This document shows, piece after piece, positions 11,812 to 23,507 of a stretch of 64,000 nucleotides of DNA. The DNA comes from Gnetum montanum (lineage: Eukaryota; Streptophyta; Gnetopsida; Gnetales; Gnetaceae), in the NCBI GenBank assembly GCA_015680685.1, contig MNCI01018082.1:680475-744474 (forward strand), in the 5' to 3' direction. A model generated the notes under the pieces. It worked only from the letters and a program-made list of their open reading frames with translations. It searched no databases and was not told the origin of the DNA. Each line of letters opens with the position of its first letter. The stretch's first letter is position 1. The position numbers and the translations under genes are program-made.

Positions 11812-12159
11812 TGTGGAAGATTATGTGTAGATGTTTCACATTATTAAGAGATTGATCTCATCCTTTTATTTATTCTAGATAAGATGAGATCCTAGTTGTC
11901 CATGCTTATCCATACCCATGATTATGTCATCCATAAATAAGATGATAAGGATCATTCCCATGATTTTAGAGACTCATGCTTATCTCATCAATTCCATTCT
12001 TGGAAGGATCCAAATCTATATAATTGTAGTAGCACATATTCATAAACATATAGATTCTTGATTAATAGATTGTAAGTGTGTTTTTTGTTCTAACAAAGTT
12101 CTTTAATTTCTATTTAGCATAAATAGTAGATCTAGGGCCCTTTAGATTCATATTTCTCA
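11812..12159 (+). repeat. Element H 3' LTR
   Basis: Starts TGTGGAAGATTATG, ends CATATTTCTCA, followed by TSD GGTCC (12160-12164). Same length as the 5' LTR. Confidence 0.94.
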
Positions 12160-12164
12160 GGTCC

Positions 12165-14585
12165 ATCCTTGAATAGTTATAGAAATTATGACTTCTCTTG
12201 GTGGCCTTGCTTGGTGGACTTGGCTATGCTCGAAAACACTTGAGCCCATGCTCTCATGATTAGGGGCTTCTAGTGCTTCATGGATGATGATGTGCTCTTG
12301 TTACTAGTTGCTTTTGGTGCTTCTAAGGGCTATGATGCACTCTCATGGCTTGGGACTTATTGGTGCTTTTGTGGAATATGGTGTGATTTCATGACTTGGG
12401 ACTTATTGTGCCTAGTAGGCTATGGTGTCTCACCCAATCTCCTTCATGTACTCTATTACTTGTGTACACTAATGTATCACACTGTCTCTTCCTAATGTAT
12501 TTTCCCATTTCTCTGGTATATTATTAATTCATGTTAGTGTCCTAACCTCTCTAGTGAGATAGCAGGGTTGAGCACTATATTACTTGGTGATTCTCTAATC
12601 CTATGAGAGGTCATTCTCCATTCCAATGGATGCCCTCTTCAGTTCCTAAAATAATAATGTAGGTTGTATTGAGACAATTGTTCCCTAAATGGGATCTAGA
12701 AGTAGTTGATGTTTGGGACTTGTTCCAAGTAGTGGTCCCATGTTCTTGAACTCTTGGGGCTTCTTTAAAAAGATAAAATGTTGTTACCATGGTGAAATTC
12801 ATGGAACCTCCCTTGTAAGGTCGTGTTGTTAATGTAGCCTAAATGTATGTATATCCTTTCTTGTAAGTAAGGCATGATCTTATGTACTCTCTCTTAGCTT
12901 TTGGGGCTCCAGAGGAATTTTCTTGTTGGGGTTCTCTAGGAGACCATCCTTATTGTAAACCCTTTGAGGATTAGTCATGTATTGTTTTGAGTTGGTAGCT
13001 AATGTTGGTGAAGCCCATTCTTTTTATAAAACTATCTTGAGGACCTAGTCCTCCTATGGGTAAAATGTTCTCATTGACTTGCATTTTTTGTTTAGGCCAA
13101 ATGGTACTAGGAAGTGGTGCAACCTTGTGCACCAAAATTGTTGTAAATGGGTTGGACTACGCTATATGAAATGAAAACCCAAATCTCCTAAGATGAAATA
13201 GAAATCCCTCTTGGTAAAATTTTGAGGGATGAACTCTTTCACTTCTTGAGTTGTTCTTAAGGTGGAATTGAATGTGGGTAAGATTTGTGAATCCATGTCT
13301 TCCCTCAGCTGGTAGCAATTTGATGATATGGTTGTGTTGGCTATGTGAACTAATTGGGCATGTATTATGGGAAAATTCAAATTCTAGGAACCTAGAGGTC
13401 CCTTGGAGAATTCATGATTGTGGTTGCCCTCAAAGTGATTCTACATGCTTCCTCAGACCAAGTGTTTAGAAAATGGTGCTTGTCCCATATCTCAAAGTGG
13501 AAAGGATAGTTTGTAAGTTGCAAGTGCAGTTGATCCTTTCTCATGAATGGAACATTATGGTTACAATCGACAATGTGGTAGCAGTTGACATGAGACATAT
13601 GTATGGAGGATTGTCTTGGGGTTGGCTACCCAATATATCCTCCACTTGTTCTAATATTTGAGTGAGCATTTTTGATGTTGAACAATCCCAAAGGATGTTG
13701 ATGACAAATTAGGTTTGTATGCTATGGTAGCCTCTTGGAGAAGCTTTCCAAATAAATTTTGGATCTTCTCTTTTGGCTGTGGAAATTATATATTGTTGGA
13801 TGATAAAATGAGGATTGTGATGCTGGTGTATCTGTCGATGGCAAGGTTAGGCTCAAAAGATCTACCCTTGTACCTTGTTTTCTAGGAGAACATGCTCGAC
13901 TCCCTTCATACCAACCTAAATAGATATGATGTGAAAAAAAATGTGTGCAAAGTATAGACACCTAGATTTAGTGCTTAGATGGTTACTTTGGTGAGACCCC
14001 ATGGATCCAGATGTGAGAAGAAAAATGTGGATTTTTGGCAAGTGTGATTTTCTTATGAAGACATGGCTCTTTTGGAGCATGTTCTCCCTCTTGATTTTAT
14101 GTTTCCAAGTCCATCACCATGGGCAGTGGCCCTAGTGAGCCCTCAAAATCAATGATAAAAGAAAAAAATCAAGAAAATCAATGGGTGCTAAGATGCCATT
14201 CACAAAGGAACTCTGCTGGATTTGTGAAAGAAGAGTGTCTTCCTACATAGGTATGAGCCTATGCAAGAAGATAAGTCTCTAAACCTAAGAAGGGACATAT
14301 CTAGGGGACACCTTAACGTTGGCCCTTTGGGTTGGACTACTCCCACTTGTCGTAGAGTAGGGAAAGTCTTTGGGGTTCTTCCAAGTGTCCTTTATGTTTC
14401 ATGCAAGGCATTGGATGGAAGGACATATCAGGTGTTGGTCTTGGTACCTTCCTTCAAGCCTAGCATTAGTTGAGTTGACGGATTCCCTAGATTTGATGTA
14501 GTTCCAAACCCATACTTGAAGTGTACTCTCGAAGTCATCCTAGACTTCACTCCAAGGACATCACTTCTTTTGTGCAGGGGAGGAT
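12165..14585 (+). other. Element B internal region, right part, no recognised coding
   Basis: About 2.4 kb between element H and the B 3' LTR. It begins with roughly four degenerate ~50-bp units sharing CTTGGGACTTATTG/TGGTGCTT (12230-12430). No gag or pol motif found. GCAGGGGAGGAT at 14574-14585 is the likely polypurine tract of B. Confidence 0.6.
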
Positions 14586-15163
14586 TGTGAGAGATGTCTC
14601 AAGGTGGTGGTTCTCCTAGGCTCTCCCCATGGTTTAGGTACCATGGAACACTTTAAGGCACCCTTGGGTTGCTCTCAAGTGTTAGAAAATCCATCCTGGC
14701 TTGGCGATACCAAGCAAGCAGTACGACACCCTCCTATTGCAACTCTCTCTAAGTTCTTTTCATGATACCCTCACTTGGACAACTACATGGTCCTAATTCT
14801 ACAGTGGTTGTAGATATGTAGGTAGCCAAGACTAGATAGTTTTGGTATGGTGCCAGGTTGAACCTTGTACCATATTGTGAGGGGTTTGGGGATGAAGCAT
14901 CCCTTGGTAGATAAATTATTTCTCTACTATTGATGTTATCTACAGGGTTGCTTGTGTATTTATTTGCAAGGTCCTCATTCAGAGTTAGATGTTCTCCTTG
15001 AGGTGCATTTCCACATATATATTAAGAAGTTGTGTTGCTACTTGCACCCTCTCTTGGGTTACTAGCTTGTCAGAGGCATAGTCCCCAGGTCTTCTGCCCT
15101 AGATCCATTGGATATTAGTGTATTCCTTGGGGTGTCAAACAACATCAAGGCAACATCGTTACA
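14586..15163 (+). repeat. Element B 3' LTR
   Basis: Aligns with 3280-3856 from TGTGAGAGATG to CGTTACA. Followed by TTATA (15164-15168), the partner of TTACA at 3275-3279. It has visibly more differences from its partner than the two H LTRs have from each other, in line with B being older than H. Confidence 0.92.
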
Positions 15164-16176
15164 TTATAGGTCTTGACACCAACAACACATTTCTTGGGAT
15201 TGATCCTAAGCTCATATTTAGGGAATCATTTAAGCGCAACGTCTAGGTCATTAGCATGGCCATTGGCCACTTTGGACTTAATGGCTATATCATCTATGTA
15301 ACTGTTGAGCGAACCTAATATGTAATCACTAAATATATAGGTCATGGCTTGTTGATAGGTCACTCTAGAATTCATAGTATAGCAAAAGGAACCCCATGGA
15401 ATCATAAAGGTCATGCTAGGTTGGTGCTCTAAGTTGATCCTAATTTGGTTATATCCTAAAAATCCATCCATAAAGGAAACTAAGGAATGTCTGATCATAG
15501 TATCGATAAGTTGATCAATACTAGGCAAAGGAAAGTCATCCTTAATGGTTGCTTTATTTAAGTCTCAAAAATTGATGCAAATACAAATACTCCTATTTTT
15601 CTTAGGGACTACCACTATGTTGGACACCCACTATGTGTAGTCAACAACCCTAATGAAACCAGCTTTGTAGAGGTTTGAGATCTCATCACAAACTACCAAG
15701 GCCAAATAAAGTCTAATTTTGCATACTTTTTGCTTAATTGGTCTAATGCTAAGGTTAGTATGATGTTGTATTATACTAGGAACATATCTAAGCCTTGCAT
15801 GTCTTCATAAGACTAGACAAAGGCCTTAATGTTGCTTTGTAGGACCTTGGTGATGTCTTGAGCATATTTTGGTTCCAATGAAGAACTTAGTTTAGGGGTT
15901 TTCTTCTCACCATTGTGTGTTATGATAGGAACCTTAACTAGAGAGTCCTCAATTATGTTGCCCATGTCTAAGTCAAGGGTTTTGACTAGGTTTTCAAGCC
16001 ATTCTAGAGTGTTCTTCATCGAGGCTATGTGGTCAACAGGACTCTCAGGCTCAAGATCTAGGCAATTAGGGTCGATACACCATTCAACATAATCATGAGA
16101 TCCATGTTGACACAAACGCAAGTTGATTTGCTTCTAAGTACTCATACTTTCATCCTACATATCAACCAAAATCATA
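15164..16176 (-). pseudogene. Element A reverse transcriptase, N-terminal and central part
   Basis: Minus-strand RT of the gypsy type. 16121-15813 reads as the linker between protease and RT (SSSLEPKYAQDITKVLQSN). The RT itself shows MPSIDQLIDTM, LVSFMDGFLGYNQIRI, YQQAMTYIF, SYIDDIAIKSK (catalytic YVDD-type box reading YIDD, about 15285-15300), and LRINPKKCVVGV near 15175-15215. The rest of the domain is at 2823-3279, on the other side of element B. The right edge is the insertion site of element D. Confidence 0.9.
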
Positions 16177-16359
16177 TTAAGTGAAACCTAGGTAAAAGTG
16201 AATAAATAATGATAAAATTCTATAAAACTATGCAAATAAGGTCATCCAAGACCATTAATGAGGTAAGGACCATTTGACAAAGTACAAGAGAGGCCAACAA
16301 AGGTCAAGTAAGGGAAAATATAAGAAATAAGGCTACAAATGGTCAAAAAAAGATCACAA

Positions 16360-16760
16360 TTTCACTAGTTTTTGGCTTTAGCAGGCCATGATGCTAGTTT
16401 ACAATCTTCATAGACTATCATGCCAATTTAAGACCTTAGCAGGCCATGGTCACATGGTGTTAAATAGTGGTTAGGGAAGGTCAAACCCCACCATTTGATG
16501 CCATTCAAAGGCCAAACAAAGTCAAATAATGCTATAATAATGCAAATAAAGAACATATAAGGCTATATAAAGGTCAACAAGGTCAACAATGTAACACAAG
16601 TCTAAAAACAAGCCAAAACACTATGTAATAAGACAAAAATCAAGCAAAACAGACTACATATGGTGAAATTTGGCTAATATAGGTTTAAAAATGGTTAGGT
16701 TTTGCTAGTTTTAGGCCTTAGTAAGCCATGTTTTGAGGCTACAAGGGTACTAGATGAGTT
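16360..16760 (+). repeat. Element D left subterminal repeats
   Basis: At least three copies of a motif near CTAGTTTTAGGCCTTAG followed by AGCAGGCCATG (around 16365, 16430, 16705). The stretch 16378-16445 aligns with 26665-26735 at the right end, in the same orientation, at roughly three bases in four. Confidence 0.6.
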
Positions 16761-16819
16761 TAGGCATTAGTCAAGGCTATTTCTGGGCTATTTGGACATG
16801 AAAATTAAGAGTTTTAAGG

Positions 16820-19800
16820 CTTCCACACTGGGGCCCCCCTTGTTTCCATGCTGAATGACATGGAAGAAGGGACCCTCAACATGGAAAAAAAGGAAATTTG
16901 ATTTTGGAGCATCCAAAGGTCCAAAATTGAGGTTCCAAGGCCTTCCCAAGGTAGTGTAGGGCTAGATCTATCAAAATTGAGCACTCTAAAGGTCAATAAA
17001 GGCCAAAAAGTAGGTTTTGAATCCTTTCCCCTTTGTTTCCACCTTGGCCAGTGTGGAGGAGAGGGGGTTCAACATGGAGAATCAAAATCTAAGTAAAAAT
17101 AAGATTAAACATAGCCAAACAAGCAACTAGAACCCATATTTGGGAGTTATGCATTCCTTAGCTTTGTTTTGAGGTAATTTTGGGTGTCAAAACATGTTTA
17201 AATGGCTTCCCCCATTCTTCCATGCTGGGCATAGTATCCCTCACATAGATGAATGGGAGAACAATTGTTTTCTAAATTCAGGATGGTTCAAAAGCACATT
17301 GACTAGGATCTTAGGCCCCTAGGCTATAGATCATAATTTTGCAAGTTTCTAGTGGATTTTGGACACATTTGGAGGTCATGCAAGGGCATCTAAGATCTTC
17401 CTCCTTGTTTCCATGTTGAGGAGTTTCTCTAGCATGGAAGATTATGGGGAATGGATTTTGGAGGTCAAAATTAGGTCAAACAAGAAAAATCTTAAGGCTA
17501 TGAGGTCCCAGGCTTCTCCACCATAGATCTTTCATTTTTAGGAGTGTCATCTTGCCACTAAAACTAAAAAGGTAGCTTTCTCCCTTTATTTCCATGCTTC
17601 CCAATGTGGAGGGGATCCTCTCAAGCATGGATGGAGTAAGAATCCCATATCTAGACCAATTTGAATCATAATCAACTATTCATCTTAGCTTTTGGAGTTG
17701 CTAGGCCCAAGGGCTAGGGTTTCATGTCACAATTTGGTAGTTTTGGATATTTCCAAGTGGTTTTTGAGCTTCCCCCCATTTTTCAATGTTGGGGATAGGG
17801 AGCTTAGCATGGAAGAATGGTGGAAAAACTTTTTGACCAACTAGAGTTAATTTCCTAAGGTTTGAAGACTCCAATGACTACTGACAAGGTTCTAGAGTGC
17901 ATGTAAGGTCATTTGATGTCATTATGAGGTTTTTATGGGCCTCAAACAACTTCCACATTTAGTTTACATACAAGGAAATTTGGAGGAAGGGATCCCTAGC
18001 ATGGAAGAACTATAAATCCTAGATCTATGCCAATTTTTGCCTCAATCGATCATGCATGTGTGCCTCTAGGGTTGTGAGGATTGAGGACTAAGGTTTGAGG
18101 TCAATTTTGGTTAATTTTGAGGTTTCCTAGATGGTTTTTCAGCTTCCCCCTATTGTCCACACTCGGGATAGTATGCTTAATGTGGAAGACTAGGGGGAGT
18201 AGCTTTTTGACTTTCTTTGATCACTTTTGCAAGGTTTGAGGGCTCCGAAATATGTAAAGGTGGTCTTAAGGCTTATGCAAGGCTATTGGATGTTTGTTTG
18301 AAGTGTTTAGAAGTCATTTTGGAGTTTCCCCAAAGTTCTTCCCTTTCTTCCACACTAGGTAGCATGGAAGAGGTGGCTCTTAACATGGAAGAACTAAGGA
18401 AGTTTGATTTTTATCATTTTTTTTTATTTTTGTCTATGCATGAAACCTTCTAGGATTATCAAGTAATTTTCTATGTTTCCCCCATTTTTTCACATTGGGG
18501 GCGAATGATTTTTGACTATTTATGGCCAATTTCAAAGAGTCTGAGGGTTCTAGGATGAGTAGACAAGATCCTAGAACACCCTTAGGGCTTTCTGGCATTC
18601 ATTTAAGGTCTCTAACAATCCTTTTGGAGTTCCCTCAAGGTTCCTCCCTAGCATGGAAGAGGTGGCTCCTATCATGGAGGGACCAAGGAACTCTACTTTT
18701 TTGCTATTCTAGGTATTTTTGACTATGCATGAGTGTCTACAAGATTGCTAGTGTTGGCTATCAATGCCTATAGTTACAATATAGTCTTTTTGAAGGTTGT
18801 GGGTGGATTTTCAAGCTTCCCCCTCATCCATGCTGAGGGTGGGATGCTTAGCATGGACGAGGTCTTCCCCAACATGGAGAAACCAAGGGGCAAGTTTTGG
18901 TTATTTTAGGTGACTTCTAGAAGTCCGATGGCTTCCGAAGGGTTAGGTTGCTTCCATAAGTCAAATTACATGCAAACTTTCATAGTTATAGCTTTCCCCC
19001 TTTCATCCACATTGGCATTGAGATGCTCAACATGGAAGAGGTGTTCTCCAGTGTCAAAGAACTAAGAAAGTTAGATCTAGAACATTTAGATATCTAATCA
19101 ACCATGCATGTTAACCTCTGGGGTTGCTAGTGTTGATGATTAGTATTGGGTGCTGAGATCTACCAATTTGGAATCTCCTAGGTGTCTCATGCAGTCTCCC
19201 TCCTTTCTTTCATGCTAGGCATGATGGCCCCAGAGTGTATGAGAAGGGGATGGTATTTTGATGCCATTTTTTATTTTTTTTTAAGATCTCTAGAAGCTCC
19301 AAAGGGTTCCAACAGGGTCTAGGGATCACTAGGCTTTGAGAAATGGCTACTAGGTAGTAAATTTAGGTAATTTTTTAACTTCCCCCATCCATCCACACTA
19401 AGGATGAGATTCTTAACATGGATGAAGCCTCCTCCAACATGGAAACAGCAAATCGTAAGGTTTCAACTAGTTTTCACTAGGTTTGTTTAGGTTCATAGGT
19501 TGCTAGAGATGCTTGGAGGGGTTCTAGGTCATGTGGGCCTACTTCAAGGGTCAAACTTGGGCTACATCGATGTTGGGGGTTAAGAATGATTATTACCCCT
19601 CTTCTTCCATGCTAGGTACTATTGCCATAGTGTGGAAACCTAAATTGCCCAGATTTTTCTTTGTTACATCCCTTTTGAAAGCCAAGGGTTGAAAAAAGGA
19701 CAATTTTGATTCCTAAAATTGGTAAAAGGACTATGTTTTAATGGTTTTAAAAAATGGCATGCATGTATCCACATTGGATATGATATCCATAACAGGGATT

Positions 19801-20260
19801 CATGGGAGTTAAGGCTTAGTTGTTTTTCTAAGTGTTTAAGGGATTAACACCCAATGTTGATGCAAATTTTTGGCTAAGAAGGAAGTTGTATGGTAGGGTC
19901 CATAACCAAAAAAATTTAAAACTTTGAAAAGTGAAGCTATTTCCCACCAATCTCAGCATGGAAGAAAGTTCTCCATCCCTCGCCAACCCACCTACCTACC
20001 CCTGCCCACCCACCCCCCTTCCTATTTCACTTCAATGCACTTGAAGTGATGATGCACTAAATGGGAAACTCAAATTTAGAGGTGGACGTTTAGGTTTATA
20101 TGTGTTTTAATGCCAAATTTCACAAGTTTTAAATCAAAATTGTCATTCTTGCAAACTGAAAATTGGAGGAGAGCTCTAGTAGAGATTTTTATGGTAGAAG
20201 AAACCTATCCTTGACATGGAAGCCTCATTCCTTCCTGCACACAGTGTAGAACTCCTATTT
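16820..20260. repeat. Array of ~18 diverged ~185-bp repeats with hairpin motif
   Basis: The core TTCCATGCTGGG (or TTCCACACTAGG) followed 15-30 bases later by AGCATGGAAGA recurs about every 150-220 bases. It is visible near 16840, 17030, 17210, 17405, 17585, 17780, 17960, 18150, 18340, 18490, 18640, 18825, 19000, 19215, 19390, 19600, 19775, 19965 and 20210. In good units the two halves are complementary, for example TCCATGCT at 18827-18834 with AGCATGGA at 18850-18857, and TTCCATGTT at 17409-17417 with AGCATGGAA at 17431-17439. The flanking parts of each unit share looser words (GGGTTCTAGG, AAGGTTTGAGG). There is no coding frame. It lies directly upstream of the element D gene, so leader or promoter DNA is the natural reading. 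Confidence 0.7.
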
Positions 20261-23200
20261 TTCTTAATCTCAATCATCCATAGCATTGAGCCTACCATGG
20301 TACCTACGCAACGCGGAGGAAATACCCAGAACACTAGGATTCAAAAGGTGGATGAATGATCAAGGGATTTGTTAGGGCTACCCATGCCCATTTCAATCCA
20401 AGCTTCATCTATTACTACTCCAAGGTAGGTAGTTCTACCCATTTTTATTTTGGTTTCTATTTATTTTTATTGCTTTTCTTGTGTTTTTCCTACCACATGT
20501 GGGGTCTCAAATCTACACAAATAGAGGGGGTAAAACAAAATTCTAACAAAATCGTGCCTCTTATTTTTGTTTTTTCTACATAGATCTATGGTCGTTTCAT
20601 TGTTTTGGCATTCATAGATTTGATTTCCTTAAATCAAGCTTGTTATTTTCATGCTTTTTCCCAAAATTTGGAGATATAGCCATTTTTGTTAGATCTAGGC
20701 CAAAAGATTCATCAAATTTAAATTTCAACAACATCCTACCACATTATTTTGGTGTGCTTTATAATGGATATTGATTGTTTTAGCTATTTTGGCTATGTTT
20801 TTATGTCTGTTAAAGTTGGGTTTTACTTTTTTAGCATTTTACATGAAAAAAAAAGCAATGTTATATATTCTTTCTTACAAAAATGGCTACATATTTTTCA
20901 AATATAATATTATGGATTCATATCCCTACATTTAAGCTCTCCAATGGCTATTGTCTCATTCAATTTGACTTTAAAACAATTAAGTTATGACTATTTTCTT
21001 TAAGTCATGCAATTAGGTTTTTTGTGTCATTTTTAGATTTTCATGTAAGTTCATGAATTTTTCTAAGAAAATAGCAAATTTTTTTATTTCTAGGTAGCCA
21101 TGACTTCAGCTTTCCAATGGAGGTCAAATCACTCTAATTCAACTTAAAATAATTTTTTTATGAATTTTTTGCTAAGCTTATGTCAAAAGGTGGTTTGTGC
21201 TATTTTCATATTCTTTTCCAAGTTGGTGAATTTTTTTTTTGAATAAGTGGCAATGGTTTTAAATTTTCATTAAGTTTGGATACATAGGTCTCAATTTAAG
21301 CTATCAAACAATGATAGAATCATTCTGTTTGGAGCTCAAATTAATTTTAGTGAATTTTTTACCAAACCTGCATGAAAGGGGATCCATGGTGATGGCTACA
21401 ATTTTTTGCTAATTTGTCTATGTTTCATGTAATAATGGTTATGTATTTCTGGTTGTCATGGTTATGGCTTCAAATCTTGTGATTTCATGATTCTTCCCAT
21501 GGGGGAATCATTGAAATCAAAGCTTGGATAAATTTTTGATGAATTTTTTGGCTAAACTATGTGAATCTTGGTTGTAGTACCTTACCCCTTTGGGGATGGA
21601 TGTGATCAATATGTGTAGCTTTTTTTGTCAACATTTAAAACTTATGTTTTAAATTTTTTTTAAGAAAAATAAAATCTTTTTCCATTTTTAGAAAGCTTTT
21701 TTATTATGGCTATATGCTTTTTTCTAAGTTTTAATGTTTTTTCTAAGTTTATGCATGGTTTAAACTAAGGCTTACTTTTGGCTATAATATTTTGGGCTAT
21801 GAAGTAAAAGGCTATGAAGGGCTGTAATAATGCATTTGTGGAATTTCTTAAGTAAATGTAGATAGACAACTTATAGCTTTTTACAAAGGCTAATTCCACC
21901 TCTGACTAGGATGTTTTTTTCCAAATTTTTTAAGTAACCCCAATTGGTCATAGTGCAAGGTTATAATAATGCATTTTTGTGAAATTTCTTAAGCTAATTT
22001 AGATAAACACCTTAGAGCTTTTTACAGAGGCCAATTTCACCTTCGAATAGGATGTTTTTTTCCAAATTTGTTAAGAAATTCCAACTGGTCATAATGGTTT
22101 GGTTTTGGCTATGTAGGGTTTACTTAAAGCCCATACTCATCATTGTCGAGTTAGTAGGCATTTTGTGCTACATTGGCCACCCCAAGGCCAACACCCCACT
22201 TTTTGACATGCCCTTGGGGAAGCTGTCATTATGGTTTCAACCTGGGATAAGGGAATTCCTAGCCTATATTCTACAAAACTTTAGTGTAATGTTGTGGTCA
22301 CACTCATCCACAGATGTGGCTATGGCTATAATGGAGAATTTTTTGGCTCCAGCATTTGACTTGATTGTCAATTTTATCACTGACAATATGCCTCCTAGGA
22401 CATCAAGGGAAACAGCATACATCATCAGTCCACGTTACCTTACGGAGATCTAGATGATGCCATAGTATAGCCAATACAATGCTAACAATACTTTGATGGT
22501 GGCGCATAAGGCCCACACATTATTCTAGAACTAGCCAAAGACCATGTATTGTCTACCAAGGTAAGCATAGTTTTTATAGTGTTTTAATGTTTTTATTTTT
22601 TGGATTTATTGTCTAAACTACCTTTCCTAACTTCATTGGTCTTATGAACTTCTTACAAGTACAAGGTCAATGATCAAGGCTTGATCATTAATAATCAAAC
22701 CTTGGTAGTGGCTCAAACTACCCCAGATGAATTCACTAAGGGCCCCTAGATTAGAATTATTGTGTATCAACAGTTAAGAGGGGACTTCGATGCCTATGCT
22801 ACAAGGTTCAACCTTGTATACAAGAAGTGTAAAAATGATGGGATGATGCACAATTGGTAGGCAAGCTCCGCTAACTCCATGGATCAAACCTTTATAGTTG
22901 GGACCTTCATTTAAACCACACCAAAGAAGAAGAGGAAAGGTAAACATAAAGGCTATAGCTTCTAATGTTTTATGGTTATAAAACTTCTAATTTTTCTATT
23001 ACTTTGATTAGTTATTAAACTTGCTTATGTTAATGCTAAACTTTTGTTGTTGCTTTGTAGGACCTTCCACCTCTATTGATGTCACCATACCACTTTCAAG
23101 GGCATGTCATGAGGATACCCTCATCCTAAAGTTTGGTGAGGTGTACCAACATATGAGTGGCTAAGGGATCAAGTTCCTGGGTACATTCAAGTAAACATCC

Positions 23201-23507
23201 AGTATGTAGGTTTGCTTTTTATATTCATGGCACCTATCCCTTCCATCCCAACTACGAAGATATTGCATGTCATTGACTCCTTCGATGAGAAGGCTAGTCA
23301 TTTTAGCACCATCATCTGAGGAGTCAAAGTTAGCATATATATTAATCAGGGCCTCTTTTGTAATTTTTTTGGTGTTCCAGCTAATGAGGCAAAGGTTCCC
23401 ACTAGGATAGTGAAGGAATCTAGCCATTGTGAGGAAGTTTTGGAGTGGCTTACTACAAACATGGGCCACTTTGGAATTTCCATGGATGGCTCCATGAACC
23501 TTGATCC

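Larger units (their letters stand above)
6754..12159 (+). mobile_element. Element H: Ty1/copia retrotransposon nested in B
   Basis: A complete but broken copia element of 5406 bp: 348-bp LTRs at 6754-7101 and 11812-12159, Met-type PBS at 7104, gag-PR-INT-RT-RNase H in the copia order on the plus strand, and a purine tract before the 3' LTR. The TSD GGTCC is perfect at 6749-6753 and 12160-12164. By eye the two LTRs differ at about 20 of 348 positions, mostly transitions, so it is younger than B. The polyprotein has many stops and some frameshifts, so it cannot move on its own. Confidence 0.95.
3280..15163 (+). mobile_element. Element B: LTR retrotransposon without visible pol, carrying copia element H
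   Basis: Two direct repeats of ~577 bp (3280-3856 and 14586-15163) flank an internal region with a Met-type primer site after the 5' LTR and a purine tract before the 3' LTR. TSDs are TTACA (3275-3279) and TTATA (15164-15168), one mismatch. The insertion splits the RT of element A, and the RT frame continues across the target site. Without nested element H (5.4 kb) B is ~6.5 kb, and I find no gag, RT or integrase motif in its own ~5.3 kb interior. It therefore looks like a large non-autonomous derivative (LARD-like), or an autonomous element decayed beyond recognition. Confidence 0.85.

Noticed and set aside
16820-20260. CRISPR-like array
   Set aside because: Plant DNA, units are diverged over their whole length, no identical repeats with unique spacers and no cas genes.
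22117-22560. FCP1-like exon as an active host phosphatase gene
   Set aside because: It sits inside a mobile insertion, its catalytic aspartates are gone and the frame has several stops. Annotated as part of a decayed element gene instead.
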